From: Frondihabitans australicus
GTDB lineage: Bacteria; Actinomycetota; Actinomycetes; Actinomycetales; Microbacteriaceae
Direction: 5' to 3'
DNA length: 64,000 bases
Assembly: GCF_003634555.1 (NCBI RefSeq)
Contig: NZ_RBKS01000001.1
Span: 1,860,001-1,924,000, forward strand
The translations under genes were made by a program, and so were the position numbers. Shown one piece after another: positions 1-7,489 of this stretch. The notes beneath the pieces are model-generated. The model was not told where the DNA came from. It saw nothing but the letters and a program-made list of their open reading frames with translations, and ran no database searches. The first letter of the stretch is position 1. Every line of letters begins with the position of its first letter.

Positions 1-301
1 GCACCGCGCGGCGTGGCCGACGACCGGCGAGCTCTGGGCGCTCGAGGCTCCGTCGGGTCTCCTGCAGCTCGTGGGCGAGGCGCTCATCTCGGTGCGGCGC
101 GCGAAGACCGACGCGAAGGCCTCGCAGAAGACGCCGGTGACCTCGGCCGTGGTCGTGGCTCCCGCCGCGTCGCTGTCGCTGCTGGAGTCGGCCGCCGCCG
201 ACCTCGCCGCGGTGGGACGCATCCAGGCGCTCACGTTCGCCTCGGGCGACGAGCTCGCCGTGACCGACATCGTGCTGGCCGAGCAGCCGGCCGAGGCGTA
301 G
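1..301 (+). CDS. valS: Valine--tRNA ligase, C-terminal end (5' truncated)
   Basis: The open frame enters from the left edge and stops at TAG 299-301. The visible peptide begins HRAAWPTTGELWALEAPSG and continues with RRAKTDAKASQKTPV and the end LAEQPAEA. The AAWP segment followed by a helix-rich tail with the RRAKTDAK motif resembles the anticodon-binding and C-terminal region of actinobacterial ValRS, which charges tRNA-Val in the cytoplasm. Only about 99 residues are inside the window, so the catalytic HIGH and KMSKS motifs cannot be checked. A GTG at 71 is an internal codon, not the start. The assignment rests on family memory rather than a search. Confidence 0.72.
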   Translation, partial: HRAAWPTTGELWALEAPSGLLQLVGEALISVRRAKTDAKASQKTPVTSAVVVAPAASLSLLESAAADLAAVGRIQALTFASGDELAVTDIVLAEQPAEA

Positions 302-304
302 GCC

Positions 305-568
305 GTGCAGCTCGGGACGCGATGGCCGGTCGGGGGCTCGACGCCCGACCGGCTGCCGGCCCCGGTGGTGTCGGCGATCCTGCGGGTCGAGGGCGAGCTC
401 GCCGAGCAGGGCGTCGACGCGTCCGCCTGGCGCTGGACGCTCACCTGGCTCGAGCGGAAGCCCGTGGTCGAGCTCGACGACGGCACCGTGATCCGGTACG
501 ACGCCGCGACGGACACGGCGCACGTCCACGAGCCGTCCGAGTCGGAACCCGACGACGACGACTTCTAG
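305..568 (+). CDS. Small acidic hypothetical protein downstream of valS
   Basis: An 87-residue frame starts at GTG 305, three bases after the valS stop, so it is probably cotranscribed and translationally coupled. The peptide has a compact middle (WRWTLTWLERKPVVELDDGTVIRYD) and a very acidic tail (ESEPDDDDF). No signal peptide or membrane segment is visible. Its function is unknown. The tight spacing and actinobacterial codon use support it as a real gene. The dispersed 58-nt hairpin follows 10 nt after its stop. Confidence 0.6.
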   Translation: MQLGTRWPVGGSTPDRLPAPVVSAILRVEGELAEQGVDASAWRWTLTWLERKPVVELDDGTVIRYDAATDTAHVHEPSESEPDDDDF

Positions 569-578
569 CCCGCTTCCC

Positions 579-636
579 GCGACACAACGCGACACCCGCG
601 ACGTTCATTCGCGTCGCAGGTGTCGCGTTTTGTCGC
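579..636. repeat. Dispersed 58-nt hairpin, copy A
   Basis: The arms are 579-603 and 612-636 (25 nt each, two mismatches) around the 8-nt loop 604-611. Three more copies with the same 25-8-25 layout lie at 9641-9698, 13683-13740 and 42550-42607. This copy sits between convergent gene ends, where it could terminate transcription from both sides, although it lacks a long T run. Confidence 0.85.
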
Positions 637-646
637 TGACGACGCT

Positions 647-1456
647 TCAGGCGGTCGCGAGGATCTCGGCGTGCAACATCGAGAGCCAGCCGTCGGGCGC
701 ATCGCGCCAGGCGATCCAGCCCGCGGCGACCTCCTGCAGGTCGGCGGCGGTCGCGATGCCGTGCTCGATGACGTCGCCGTAGAACTGCGACTCGAGGGTG
801 CGTGCGGCCCAGCTGTCGCCCCACCAGGTGCGCTCGGCGTCGCTCGCGAAGCACCACGCCGTCGCGGTCGCGGTCACGTCGGTGAAGCCCGCCTGCAGCA
901 CCCACGAGCGCAGGTGGCGGCCCGCGTCGGGCTCGCCGCCGTTGGCACGCGCGTTGCGCTCGTAGACGTCGAGCCATTTCTCGAGGCCCGGGTTCGCAGG
1001 AGCCCAGAGGGTCCCGCGGTAGTCCACGTCGCGCACCGCGACGAGGCCGCCCTTCTTCGTCACGCGACGCATCTCGCGCAGCGCCGCCACCGGGTCGCCG
1101 AGGTGCTGCAGCACCTGGTGCGCGTGCACGATGTCGAAGGTGTCGTCGTCGAAGGGGAGGGCGTACACGTCGGCTTCGAGGAATTCGACGTTCGTCTGCT
1201 CCTGCGCCTCGGCCAGCGCGGTGGCCTGGGCGACGATCTCGGCGGAGCGGTCGATGCCGACGACCCGGCCGTCGCCCAGTCGCGCGGCGAAGTCGACCGT
1301 GATCGTGCCGGGGCCGGAGCCCACGTCGAGCAGCGAGAGGCCGGGCGCGAGGTGCGGGGCGAGGTACGCCGCCGAGTTCTCGACGGTGCGCCAGGTGTGG
1401 CTCCGCAGGACGCTCTCGTGGTGGCCGTGGCTGTAGCGCTCGTCGTGGGTCGTCAT
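647..1456 (-). CDS. Class I SAM-dependent methyltransferase (UbiE/Methyltransf_11 type)
   Basis: A 269-residue protein with the Rossmann methyltransferase signature. Motif I LLDVGSGPG is at about residues 42-50, the acidic end of strand 2 is GRVVGIDRS, and a post-II motif EADVYALPFDDDTFDIVHAHQ contains the LPFDD/FD pattern of UbiE-like enzymes. It should transfer a methyl group from S-adenosylmethionine, but the acceptor cannot be read from sequence. It stands alone on the minus strand. The start ATG 1456 is set by a -10 box (TAGCGT) ending 6 nt upstream, which implies a leaderless mRNA. The 3' end faces hairpin copy A. Confidence 0.85.
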   Translation of the reverse strand: MTTHDERYSHGHHESVLRSHTWRTVENSAAYLAPHLAPGLSLLDVGSGPGTITVDFAARLGDGRVVGIDRSAEIVAQATALAEAQEQTNVEFLEADVYALPFDDDTFDIVHAHQVLQHLGDPVAALREMRRVTKKGGLVAVRDVDYRGTLWAPANPGLEKWLDVYERNARANGGEPDAGRHLRSWVLQAGFTDVTATATAWCFASDAERTWWGDSWAARTLESQFYGDVIEHGIATAADLQEVAAGWIAWRDAPDGWLSMLHAEILATA

Positions 1457-1462
1457 GCTCCG

Positions 1463-1468
1463 ACGCTA
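1463..1468 (-). promoter_or_regulatory. -10 box of the methyltransferase gene (leaderless layout)
   Basis: TAGCGT on the minus strand ends 6 nt before ATG 1456, which places the transcription start at or next to the A of the start codon. No convincing -35 is seen. Confidence 0.5.
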
Positions 1469-1470
1469 GC

Positions 1471-1502
1471 GCCCGGCGCACGGTGTCTGCCGCACGCCGG
1501 GC
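1471..1502 (-). terminator. Possible terminator after the ArsR operon
   Basis: An 8-bp GC stem (1471-1478 with 1495-1502) around a 16-nt loop lies 7 nt after the stop of the 55-residue gene. There is no clear T run and it abuts the methyltransferase promoter. Confidence 0.3.
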
Positions 1503-1509
1503 ACCTCGA

Positions 1510-1677
1510 TCAGTGGAAGCGGGTCGCGGACAGCGAGTCGACGCTGCCGCCGTGGGCACGCGACACGCGGTCGGCGTCGATGGAGCGGACGGAGCGCTCG
1601 GGGCGCTGCGACCAGTCGACGAGGGCGCGGCCGGTGCGGAGGGCGAGACGGTCGAAGACGGATTCGGTGCGGGTCAT
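1510..1677 (-). CDS. 55-residue basic protein coupled to the ArsR-type regulator
   Basis: ATG 1675-1677 overlaps the regulator's TGA as ATGA, so translation of the two is coupled. The peptide (MTRTESVFDRLALRTGRALV at the N-terminus, ending DSLSATRFH) has a basic amphipathic first half and no cysteine, signal peptide or full membrane span. Its function is unknown. The 4-base overlap and good codon use argue that it is translated. It may be a small accessory factor for the regulator or for an efflux function, but that is a guess. Confidence 0.6.
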   Translation of the reverse strand: MTRTESVFDRLALRTGRALVDWSQRPERSVRSIDADRVSRAHGGSVDSLSATRFH

Positions 1678-2351
1678 GATTCTGCCTGTTCTGAGTCGGT
1701 GGGGTCGGGGGTCGGGGTGACGTTCGAGGCCGCGGCCGCGTCGCGCGCGAGGAGCGCCTGGTCGGCCGCGTCGCGATCGAGGAGCGGGAACGCGTTGAAG
1801 TGGACCTGGACACGGCGCGCGCCGACGACGTCGTCGCGGTTGCGCAGGGGGTCGACGTGTGTGGCGAGGAACTCGAGCCATGCCCGGCCGAGCTCGTGCA
1901 GCTCGTCGACGGTCGCGGTGACGTTCGACGTCGAGATGCTGGACGCCTCGTACCAGTCGCGCCCGACGAGGTCGGGATTGGAGTGGAAGTCGTCCAGGAG
2001 CGCAGCGCGGGCGCGCTCCCACTCGCGGCCGACCATGCGGGCGGCCGTGCGGCCGGCGGCGTCGTCGTAGTCGAAGTACGACACGCCGATCGAGCCGGGA
2101 GTGCGCTCCCACCAGCGCTCGCGATTCGTGCCGCGCTCCTCGACCTCGCGGACGAGGCCGTGCCGTTCGAGCTGGCGCAGGTGGTAGCTGGTGGAGCCGC
2201 TCGACTCCCCCAGCCGCTCGGCGAGCTGGCTCGCCGTGGCACAGCCGCGCACCGACAGCTCTTCGAAGAGCTCGACGCGCAGCGGGTGGGCCAGTGCACG
2301 GAGGGCGCCGGCATCGAGCTGGCGTGCGTGCGGGGGCATGCTCTCGGTCAT
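1674..2351 (-). CDS. ArsR-family winged-helix transcriptional regulator
   Basis: A 225-residue protein with an N-terminal winged helix. ALRALAHPLRVELFEEL is typical of ArsR first helices, then SQLAERLGESSGSTSYHLRQLERHGLV gives the recognition helix and wing. The C-terminal half (about residues 95-225) is a longer effector or dimerization region seen in helix-turn-helix domain proteins of this type; no metal-binding cysteine pair is visible, so the ligand is unknown. ATG 2351 is chosen because TTGCAA-N17-TATTCT ends 7 nt upstream; an alternative ATG is at 2339. Repeated CTTTGCAA elements over this promoter suggest autoregulation and possibly control of the divergent peptidase. Confidence 0.85.
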   Translation of the reverse strand: MTESMPPHARQLDAGALRALAHPLRVELFEELSVRGCATASQLAERLGESSGSTSYHLRQLERHGLVREVEERGTNRERWWERTPGSIGVSYFDYDDAAGRTAARMVGREWERARAALLDDFHSNPDLVGRDWYEASSISTSNVTATVDELHELGRAWLEFLATHVDPLRNRDDVVGARRVQVHFNAFPLLDRDAADQALLARDAAAASNVTPTPDPTDSEQAES

Positions 2352-2358
2352 GACTCCG

Positions 2359-2387
2359 AGAATACGCGTGCAGAGTTTTCTTTGCAA
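2359..2387 (-). promoter_or_regulatory. Promoter of the ArsR-type regulator
   Basis: On the minus strand, -35 TTGCAA (2387-2382) is separated by 17 bp from -10 TATTCT (2364-2359), which lies 7 nt before ATG 2351. This is the best sigma-70-like promoter in the window and predicts a leaderless mRNA. Confidence 0.65.
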
Positions 2388-2413
2388 CACTCTCTTTGCA
2401 AACAGATCTTTGC
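2380..2413. promoter_or_regulatory. Three 14-bp-spaced CTTTGC repeats between divergent promoters
   Basis: CTTTGCAA at 2380-2387 and 2394-2401 and CTTTGC at 2408-2413 start exactly 14 bp apart. The first contains the regulator's -35 box and the third overlaps the expected -35 position for the divergent dcp gene. They are probably an operator array for the neighbouring ArsR-type protein. Confidence 0.5.
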
Positions 2414-2429
2414 TCACGGCGAACGGGCC

Positions 2430-2435
2430 TAGGCT
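2430..2435 (+). promoter_or_regulatory. -10 box of the M3 peptidase gene
   Basis: TAGGCT ends 6 nt before ATG 2442, the same leaderless layout as many genes here. A GGAGG directly before the ATG could also serve as a ribosome site. Confidence 0.45.
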
Positions 2436-2441
2436 CGGAGG

Positions 2442-4484
2442 ATGCCGAATCCGTTCCTCGAGCCCAGCGCCCTCCCCTACGACCTGCCGCCGTTCGCCGA
2501 CATCGAGCCGGAGCACTACCGGGAGGCGATCGACCTGGGGTTCGCCCATCAGCTGGCCGAGATCGAGGCGATCACGTCGGATCCTGCGCCCGCGTCCTTC
2601 GACAACACGATCGTCCCGCTCGAGCTGAGCGGCCAGACGCTCTCGCGGGTCGAGCACGTGTTCTGGAACAAGCAGTCGAGCGACTCCGACGAGTCGTCGA
2701 ACGCCCTCGAGCTGGAGTACGCGCCGCTCTTCGCCGCGCACTCCGATGCGATCCGGCTGAACCCGGCCCTGGCCGCACGCATCGAGGCCGTCTACGAGTC
2801 GCTCGGCACCGAGGCCGCCTCAGAGCTCTCCCCCGAGGCCGTCTACCTCGTCGAGCGCTACCACGACGAGTTCACCCGGGCCGGAGCCGGCCTCGCCGAC
2901 GCCGACAAGGAGCGCCTCCGCACCCTCAACGCCGACCTGGCCGCCCTCTCGACGCGCTTCGAGAAGAACCTCCTCGCCGACACGAACGACCTCGCCCTCG
3001 TGGTCGACGACGCCAGCGAGCTCGACGGGCTCGGTGAGGACGAGATCGCGGGACTCGCCGCTGCGGCCGCCGAGCGAGGGCTCGAGGGCAAGTACCTCAT
3101 CACGCTCATGCTGTTCACCGGCCACCCCCTGCTGTCGAGGCTCACGAACCGCGACCTCCGCCGCCGCATCATGGAGGCGTCGCGGGCACGGGGCAGCCGA
3201 GGCGGCGAGCACGACAACCGGCAGGTGGTCCTCGACATCGTGCGGCTCCGGGCAGAGCGCGCCGCGCTCCTCGGCTTCGCCACGCACGCGGCCTACGTGA
3301 CCGCGGGTGAGACCGCAGGATCGCCCGACGCCGTCGACGCCCTCCTCTCCCGTCTCGCACCGCCCGCCGCCCGCAACGCCGCCGCCGAGCAGCACGACCT
3401 CCAGGAGCTCGCCTGCCACCCCGTCGAGGCGCACGACTGGGCGTTCTACAGCGAGAGGGTGCGCGCGGCGACCTACGACTTCGACTCCGACGACATGCGC
3501 CCGTACTTCGAGGCGTCGCGGGTGCTCGTCGACGGCGTGTTCTTCGCGGCGTCGCAGCTCTACGGGCTCGAGTTCACCGAGCGGCACGACCTCGTCGGCT
3601 ACCACCCCGAGGCCCGCGTCTTCGAGGTGACCAGCGAGGGCGAGCCCGTCGGCCTCTACCTGCTCGACCTCTACACGCGCGACTCCAAGCGCGGCGGCGC
3701 GTGGATGAATCCGCTCGTGTCGCAGTCTCGGCTCCTGCATCCCTACCCGGTCGTCGTGAACAACCTCAACGTGTCGAAGCCGCCCGCAGGCTCGCCGATC
3801 CTGCTCACGCTTGACGAGGTGACGACGCTGTTCCACGAGTTCGGTCACGCGCTGCACGGCCTCCTCGCCCGAGTGACGTACCCGCACTTCTCGGGCACGA
3901 ACGTGTTCCGTGACTTCGTCGAGTTCCCGAGCCAGGTCAACGAGATGTGGATGCTGCGGCCCGAGGTGCTGTCGAACTACGCGCGCCACTACAAGACCGG
4001 TGAGCCGATGCCGCGCGACCTCGTCGACAAGCTCGAGGCGGCCGAGGGCTAGGGTCAGGGCTTCGCGACGTCCGAGTACCTCGCCGCAGCGCTCCTCGAC
4101 CAGAAATGGCACGCGCTCACGCTGGCCGAGGCGCAGGAGCTCGCGGACCCCGCCGACGTGGCCACCTTCGAGGCCGCTGCCCTCGCCGCCTCAGGGCTCG
4201 ACAACGCCGCCGTTCCGACCCGTTACTCGTCGGCGTACTTCGCGCACACGTTCTCGGGCGGCTACGACGCCGGCTACTACTCGTACATCTGGAGCGAGGT
4301 GCTCGACGCCGACACGGTGGAGTGGTTCGACGACAACGGCGGCCTGTCGCGGGAGGCCGGGGAGCGCTTCTCGCGGCTCCTGCTCGGGGTGGGCGGGTCG
4401 AAGGACCCGCTTCAGGCGTACCGCGACTTCCGCGGTCGCGATGCCGCCGTCGAGCCGCTGCTGGCCCGCCGTCGCCTGCAGTAG
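2442..4484 (+). pseudogene. dcp: M3 peptidyl-dipeptidase Dcp, interrupted by an in-frame TAG
   Basis: One continuous frame encodes a 680-residue M3 metallopeptidase except for a TAG at codon 537 (4050-4052). The first part (536 residues) carries the zinc motif HEFGH at 465-469 and the third ligand Glu494 in FVEFPSQVNEMW. After the stop the same frame continues GQGFATSEYLAAALLDQKWH and ends with the conserved segment SSAYFAHTFSGGYDAGYYS, whose His and Tyr residues bind substrate in this family. A product ending at codon 536 would lack these and should be inactive. A one-base change from TGG (Trp) would explain the stop. It may be a nonsense mutation, a sequencing error or a readthrough site. 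The family removes C-terminal dipeptides from cytoplasmic peptides. Confidence 0.85.
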
Positions 4485-4503
4485 CCCGCTGAGCCAGGAC
4501 GCA

Positions 4504-4538
4504 CGAACGCCCCGCCGCGTTGTGCGGCGGGGCGTTCG
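4504..4538. terminator. Bidirectional terminator between dcp and clpX
   Basis: A perfect 15-bp stem (4504-4518 with 4524-4538) with a 5-nt loop lies between the convergent ends of dcp and clpX. A T tract is weak on both strands. Confidence 0.75.
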
Positions 4539-4552
4539 ACGAGAGCCTGAGG

Positions 4553-5830
4553 CTACGCGCTCTTCTCGGCGCGCTCGGGAGCGCGCGGCACGATCGTCGG
4601 CGCGGCGTTCTCGATGACCGACGCCTTCGTCACGACGACGCGGCCGACGGTGTCGTCGGAGGGGACGTCGAACATGATCGGGCCGAGTACTTCCTCCATG
4701 ATCGCGCGGAGGCCGCGGGCGCCGGTCTGGCGCAGGACCGCGAGGTCGGCGATCGCCTCGAGGGCAGACTGCTCGAACTCGAGCTCGACGCCGTCGAGCT
4801 CGAACATGCGCTGGTACTGGCGCACGAGCGCGTTCTTCGGCTTCGTGAGGATTTCCATCAGAGCCTCGCGGTCGAGCTGCGACACCGTCGTGACGACGGG
4901 GAGGCGACCGATGAACTCGGGGATGAGGCCGAATTTGTGGAGGTCTTCGGGCAGGACCTCGCTGAAGAGGTTGACGTCGTTGCCCTTGTTGTAGAGCGGG
5001 GCGCCGAAGCCGATGCCGCGCTTGCCGGCGCGGGACGAGATGATCTCCTCGAGCCCCGCGAAGGCGCCGGCGACGATGAACAGGACGTTCGTCGTGTCGA
5101 TCTGGATGAATTCCTGATGCGGATGCTTCCGGCCGCCCTGCGGCGGGACCGAGGCGACGGTGCCCTCGAGGATCTTGAGGAGCGCCTGCTGCACGCCCTC
5201 GCCCGACACGTCGCGGGTGATCGAGGGGTTCTCGGCCTTGCGGGCGATCTTGTCGACCTCGTCGATGTAGATGATGCCGGTCTCGGCCCGTTTGACGTCG
5301 TAGTCGGCGGCCTGGATCAGCTTGAGCAGGATGTTCTCGACGTCCTCACCCACGTAGCCGGCCTCGGTGAGGGCGGTCGCGTCGGCCACGGCGAACGGCA
5401 CGTTGAGGCGTTTGGCCAGGGTCTGGGCGAGATACGTCTTGCCGCAGCCCGTGGGGCCGATGAGAAGGATGTTGGACTTGGCGATCTCGATGTCGTCGCC
5501 CAGCGAGTCGGCGGAGGCCAGGGTCTGCATCGACCGGATCCGCTTGTAGTGGTTGTAGACGGCCACCGACAGAGCGCGCTTCGCCGGCGCCTGGCCGATC
5601 ACGTACTCTTCGAGGAAGTCGTAGATCTCTCGGGGCTTCGGCAGGTCGAACTCGCTCGAAGGCTCTTCGCCGGCCTCGGCCAGGCGCTCTTCGATGATCT
5701 CGTTGCACAGCTCGACGCACTCGTCGCAGATGTACACGCCAGGGCCGGCGATCAGCTGCTGGACCTGCTTCTGGCTCTTTCCGCAGAACGAGCACTTGAG
5801 CAGATCGGCGCTCTCACCGATGCGAGCCAT
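4553..5830 (-). CDS. clpX: ClpX, ATP-dependent Clp protease unfoldase subunit
   Basis: A 425-residue AAA+ unfoldase that recognises tagged or disordered substrates, unfolds them with ATP and feeds them into ClpP. The N-terminal C4 zinc finger uses Cys13, 16, 35 and 38. Walker A GPTGCGKT is at 125-132 and Walker [10 protein letters not shown] at 186-194, followed by the ClpX-type sensor and C-terminal domain. Length matches the family. ATG 5830 has a strong ribosome site (GGGAGG) upstream. A terminator after clpP2 separates it from the clpP genes, so clpX has its own promoter in 5831-5966, which contains a ClgR-like box. The C-terminus ends APERAEKSA. Confidence 0.97.
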   Translation of the reverse strand: MARIGESADLLKCSFCGKSQKQVQQLIAGPGVYICDECVELCNEIIEERLAEAGEEPSSEFDLPKPREIYDFLEEYVIGQAPAKRALSVAVYNHYKRIRSMQTLASADSLGDDIEIAKSNILLIGPTGCGKTYLAQTLAKRLNVPFAVADATALTEAGYVGEDVENILLKLIQAADYDVKRAETGIIYIDEVDKIARKAENPSITRDVSGEGVQQALLKILEGTVASVPPQGGRKHPHQEFIQIDTTNVLFIVAGAFAGLEEIISSRAGKRGIGFGAPLYNKGNDVNLFSEVLPEDLHKFGLIPEFIGRLPVVTTVSQLDREALMEILTKPKNALVRQYQRMFELDGVELEFEQSALEAIADLAVLRQTGARGLRAIMEEVLGPIMFDVPSDDTVGRVVVTKASVIENAAPTIVPRAPERAEKSA

Positions 5831-5869
5831 GCCTGCCTCCCTTAGGCGTTGAGTGGTGGTCGTTGAACG

Positions 5870-5875
5870 AGCCTA
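5870..5875 (-). promoter_or_regulatory. Probable -10 box of clpX
   Basis: TAGGCT on the minus strand lies 39 nt upstream of ATG 5830, giving a leader with a ribosome site. The -35 region is weak. Confidence 0.35.
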
Positions 5876-5912
5876 ACCCGAACCGCAGACACTGCGAGCA
5901 TCGTGACCCGGC

Positions 5913-5930
5913 GAATCGCCGGGAGCGAAC
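5913..5930. promoter_or_regulatory. ClgR-like operator upstream of clpX
   Basis: The sequence GAATCGCCGGGAGCGAAC fits 11 of 13 fixed positions of the actinobacterial ClgR consensus WNNWCGCYNANRGCGWWS as I remember it. ClgR activates clp genes in Corynebacterium and Streptomyces. The site is about 85 nt upstream of clpX and 40 nt upstream of its -10 box, where an activator would bind. Confidence 0.4.
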
Positions 5931-5966
5931 CCGGCAACAGGTGTTCGGAGCGGACGAGGCTTGCGA

Positions 5967-6001
5967 AAGGCCCCGGATCCTGCGGCAGGATCCGGGGCCT
6001 T
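5967..6001 (-). terminator. Terminator of the clpP1-clpP2 operon
   Basis: Arms 5967-5983 and 5985-6001 are perfect 17-nt inverted repeats, so the whole element folds with a tight loop. On the minus strand it ends CCTTTCG. The arms contain GGATCCTGC, a short form of the dispersed 12-mer. Confidence 0.8.
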
Positions 6002-6017
6002 GCACACGCGACGGATG

Positions 6018-6677
6018 TTACTTGGCGAGCGCCAGGTTCTTGCGGCTCGTCAGGACCTGGTCGATGAGGCCGTACTGCAGGGCCTCCTGCGCGCCGAGGA
6101 TGTTGTCGCGCTCGATGTCGCGGTTGACCTCTTCGGGCGACTTGTTGGAGTGCTTCGACAGGGTCTCCTCCAGCCAGGTGCGCATGCGGAGCACCTCGGC
6201 CGCCTGGATCTCGATGTCGGAGGCCTGACCGCCGCCCTGACCGCCGGTCGCGGGCTGGTGGATGAGCACGCGGGCGTTCGGGAGCGCGAGGCGCTTGCCC
6301 GGGGTGCCGGCGGCGAGCAGGACTGCCGCGGCCGACGCGGCCTGCCCGAGGCAGACCGTCTGGATGTCGGGGCGGATGTACTGCATCGTGTCGTAGATCG
6401 CCGTCATGGCCGTGAACGAGCCGCCGGGCGAGTTGATGTACAGCGTGATGTCGCGGTCGGGGTCCATCGACTCGAGAACGAGCAGCTGGGCCATGACGTC
6501 GTCGGCCGACGCGTCGTCGACCTGCACGCCCATGAAGACGATGCGGTCTTCGAAGAGCTTGGCGTAGGGATCCTGGCGCTTGTAGCCGTAGGCCGTGCGC
6601 TCTTCGAACGAGGGGAGCACGTAACGCGACGAGGGCATCGCGATCTGAGGGGTTCCACCCATCTTCGGCAGTTCCAT
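6018..6677 (-). CDS. clpP2: ClpP2, ATP-dependent Clp protease proteolytic subunit
   Basis: A 219-residue serine protease that assembles into the ClpP ring and degrades proteins delivered by ClpX or ClpC. The catalytic triad is Ser115 (GQAASAA), His140 (VLIHQP) and Asp191 (IERDN). The oxyanion segment NSPGGS is conserved. It matches actinobacterial ClpP2 (SRYVLPSF start, [14 protein letters not shown]). ATG 6677 is preferred over an upstream frame extension because GAAAGAAG precedes it and MELPKMGG suits a short propeptide. It follows clpP1 by 34 bp in one operon. ClpP1 and ClpP2 in this phylum act as mixed tetradecamers. Confidence 0.96.
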   Translation of the reverse strand: MELPKMGGTPQIAMPSSRYVLPSFEERTAYGYKRQDPYAKLFEDRIVFMGVQVDDASADDVMAQLLVLESMDPDRDITLYINSPGGSFTAMTAIYDTMQYIRPDIQTVCLGQAASAAAVLLAAGTPGKRLALPNARVLIHQPATGGQGGGQASDIEIQAAEVLRMRTWLEETLSKHSNKSPEEVNRDIERDNILGAQEALQYGLIDQVLTSRKNLALAK

Positions 6678-6711
6678 GGTGTCTTCTTTCGTGAAAGTCG
6701 TCGTCGGGTGG

Positions 6712-7314
6712 TTACTTGTCGCTGTTGTCGGCGCCGGTGCCGGCACCGCCGGTCACGTCGGTCGCAGAGGCGCGGATGTGGTCGACGAAGCCGTACTCGA
6801 GGGCCTCCTGCGCCGTGAACCAGCGGTCGCGGTCGCCGTCGGCGTTGATCTGCTCGACGGTCTTGCCGGTCTGCGCCGCGGTGATCTCGGCGAGACGCTG
6901 CTTCATCGACAGGATCAGCTGCGCCTGCGTCTGGATGTCGCTCGACGTGCCGCCGAAACCGCCGTGCGGCTGGTGCAGCAGCACGCGCGCGTTCGGTGTG
7001 ATGTAACGCTTGCCCTTGGTGCCGGCGGTGAGGAGGAGCTGACCCATCGACGCGGCCATGCCGATGCCCACGGTCACGATGTCGTTCGGCACGAACTCCA
7101 TCGCGTCGTAGATAGCCATGCCGGCCGTGATCGAGCCGCCGGGCGAGTTGATGTAGAGGTAGATGTCCTTCTCGCTGTCCTCAGCGGCGAGGAGGAGAAG
7201 CTTCGCTGCGATCTCGTTCGCGTTGTCGTCGCGCACCTCGGAGCCCAGCCAGATGATGCGGTCTTTGAGAAGTCGGTCAAAAACACTGTTGGGCAGTGTT
7301 GCGGCGTCGGCCAT
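6712..7314 (-). CDS. clpP1: ClpP1, ATP-dependent Clp protease proteolytic subunit
   Basis: A 200-residue ClpP with the triad Ser89 (GMAASMG), His114 (VLLHQP) and Asp163 (DRDRWFT). [20 protein letters not shown] is diagnostic of actinobacterial ClpP1. It is the first gene of the clpP1-clpP2 operon, transcribed apart from tig because a perfect palindromic terminator lies in between. ATG 7314 (MADAATLPN) has GGGAGC 8 nt upstream; a longer frame to 7344 has no better start. It should act in the cytoplasm with ClpP2 and the ClpX made from the next gene. Confidence 0.96.
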   Translation of the reverse strand: MADAATLPNSVFDRLLKDRIIWLGSEVRDDNANEIAAKLLLLAAEDSEKDIYLYINSPGGSITAGMAIYDAMEFVPNDIVTVGIGMAASMGQLLLTAGTKGKRYITPNARVLLHQPHGGFGGTSSDIQTQAQLILSMKQRLAEITAAQTGKTVEQINADGDRDRWFTAQEALEYGFVDHIRASATDVTGGAGTGADNSDK

Positions 7315-7432
7315 GTGGTGCTCCCATTCGGTTGTCGCTTGCATACGAACTTAGAGGGTGCAACGCGCGGTTTCCGGGCTGTTCGCCCACGGCTGTACGG
7401 AAGCAGAACGTGTTCGCCGCCAGGGGACAGAA

Positions 7433-7466
7433 GAAGGGCGCAGGATCCGCGGATCCTGCGCCCTTC
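7433..7466 (-). terminator. Trigger factor terminator built from two 12-mers
   Basis: A perfect 34-nt palindrome (arms 7433-7449 and 7450-7466) lies 23 nt after the tig stop. Each arm holds an exact copy of the dispersed GGGCGCAGGATC 12-mer in opposite orientation. On the minus strand it continues TTCTTCTG. Confidence 0.85.
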
Positions 7467-7489
7467 GTCAGCTCTGAGCCGCTCGAGCG

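Noticed and set aside
620-1720. Long frame on the plus strand opposite the methyltransferase
   Set aside because: It is the complement of a well-supported methyltransferase; the composition is the Arg/Gly/Val-rich pattern of antisense frames in GC-rich DNA.
4520-5845. Plus-strand frame of 441 codons over clpX
   Set aside because: It is antisense to clpX, has no recognisable motif and no sensible start context.
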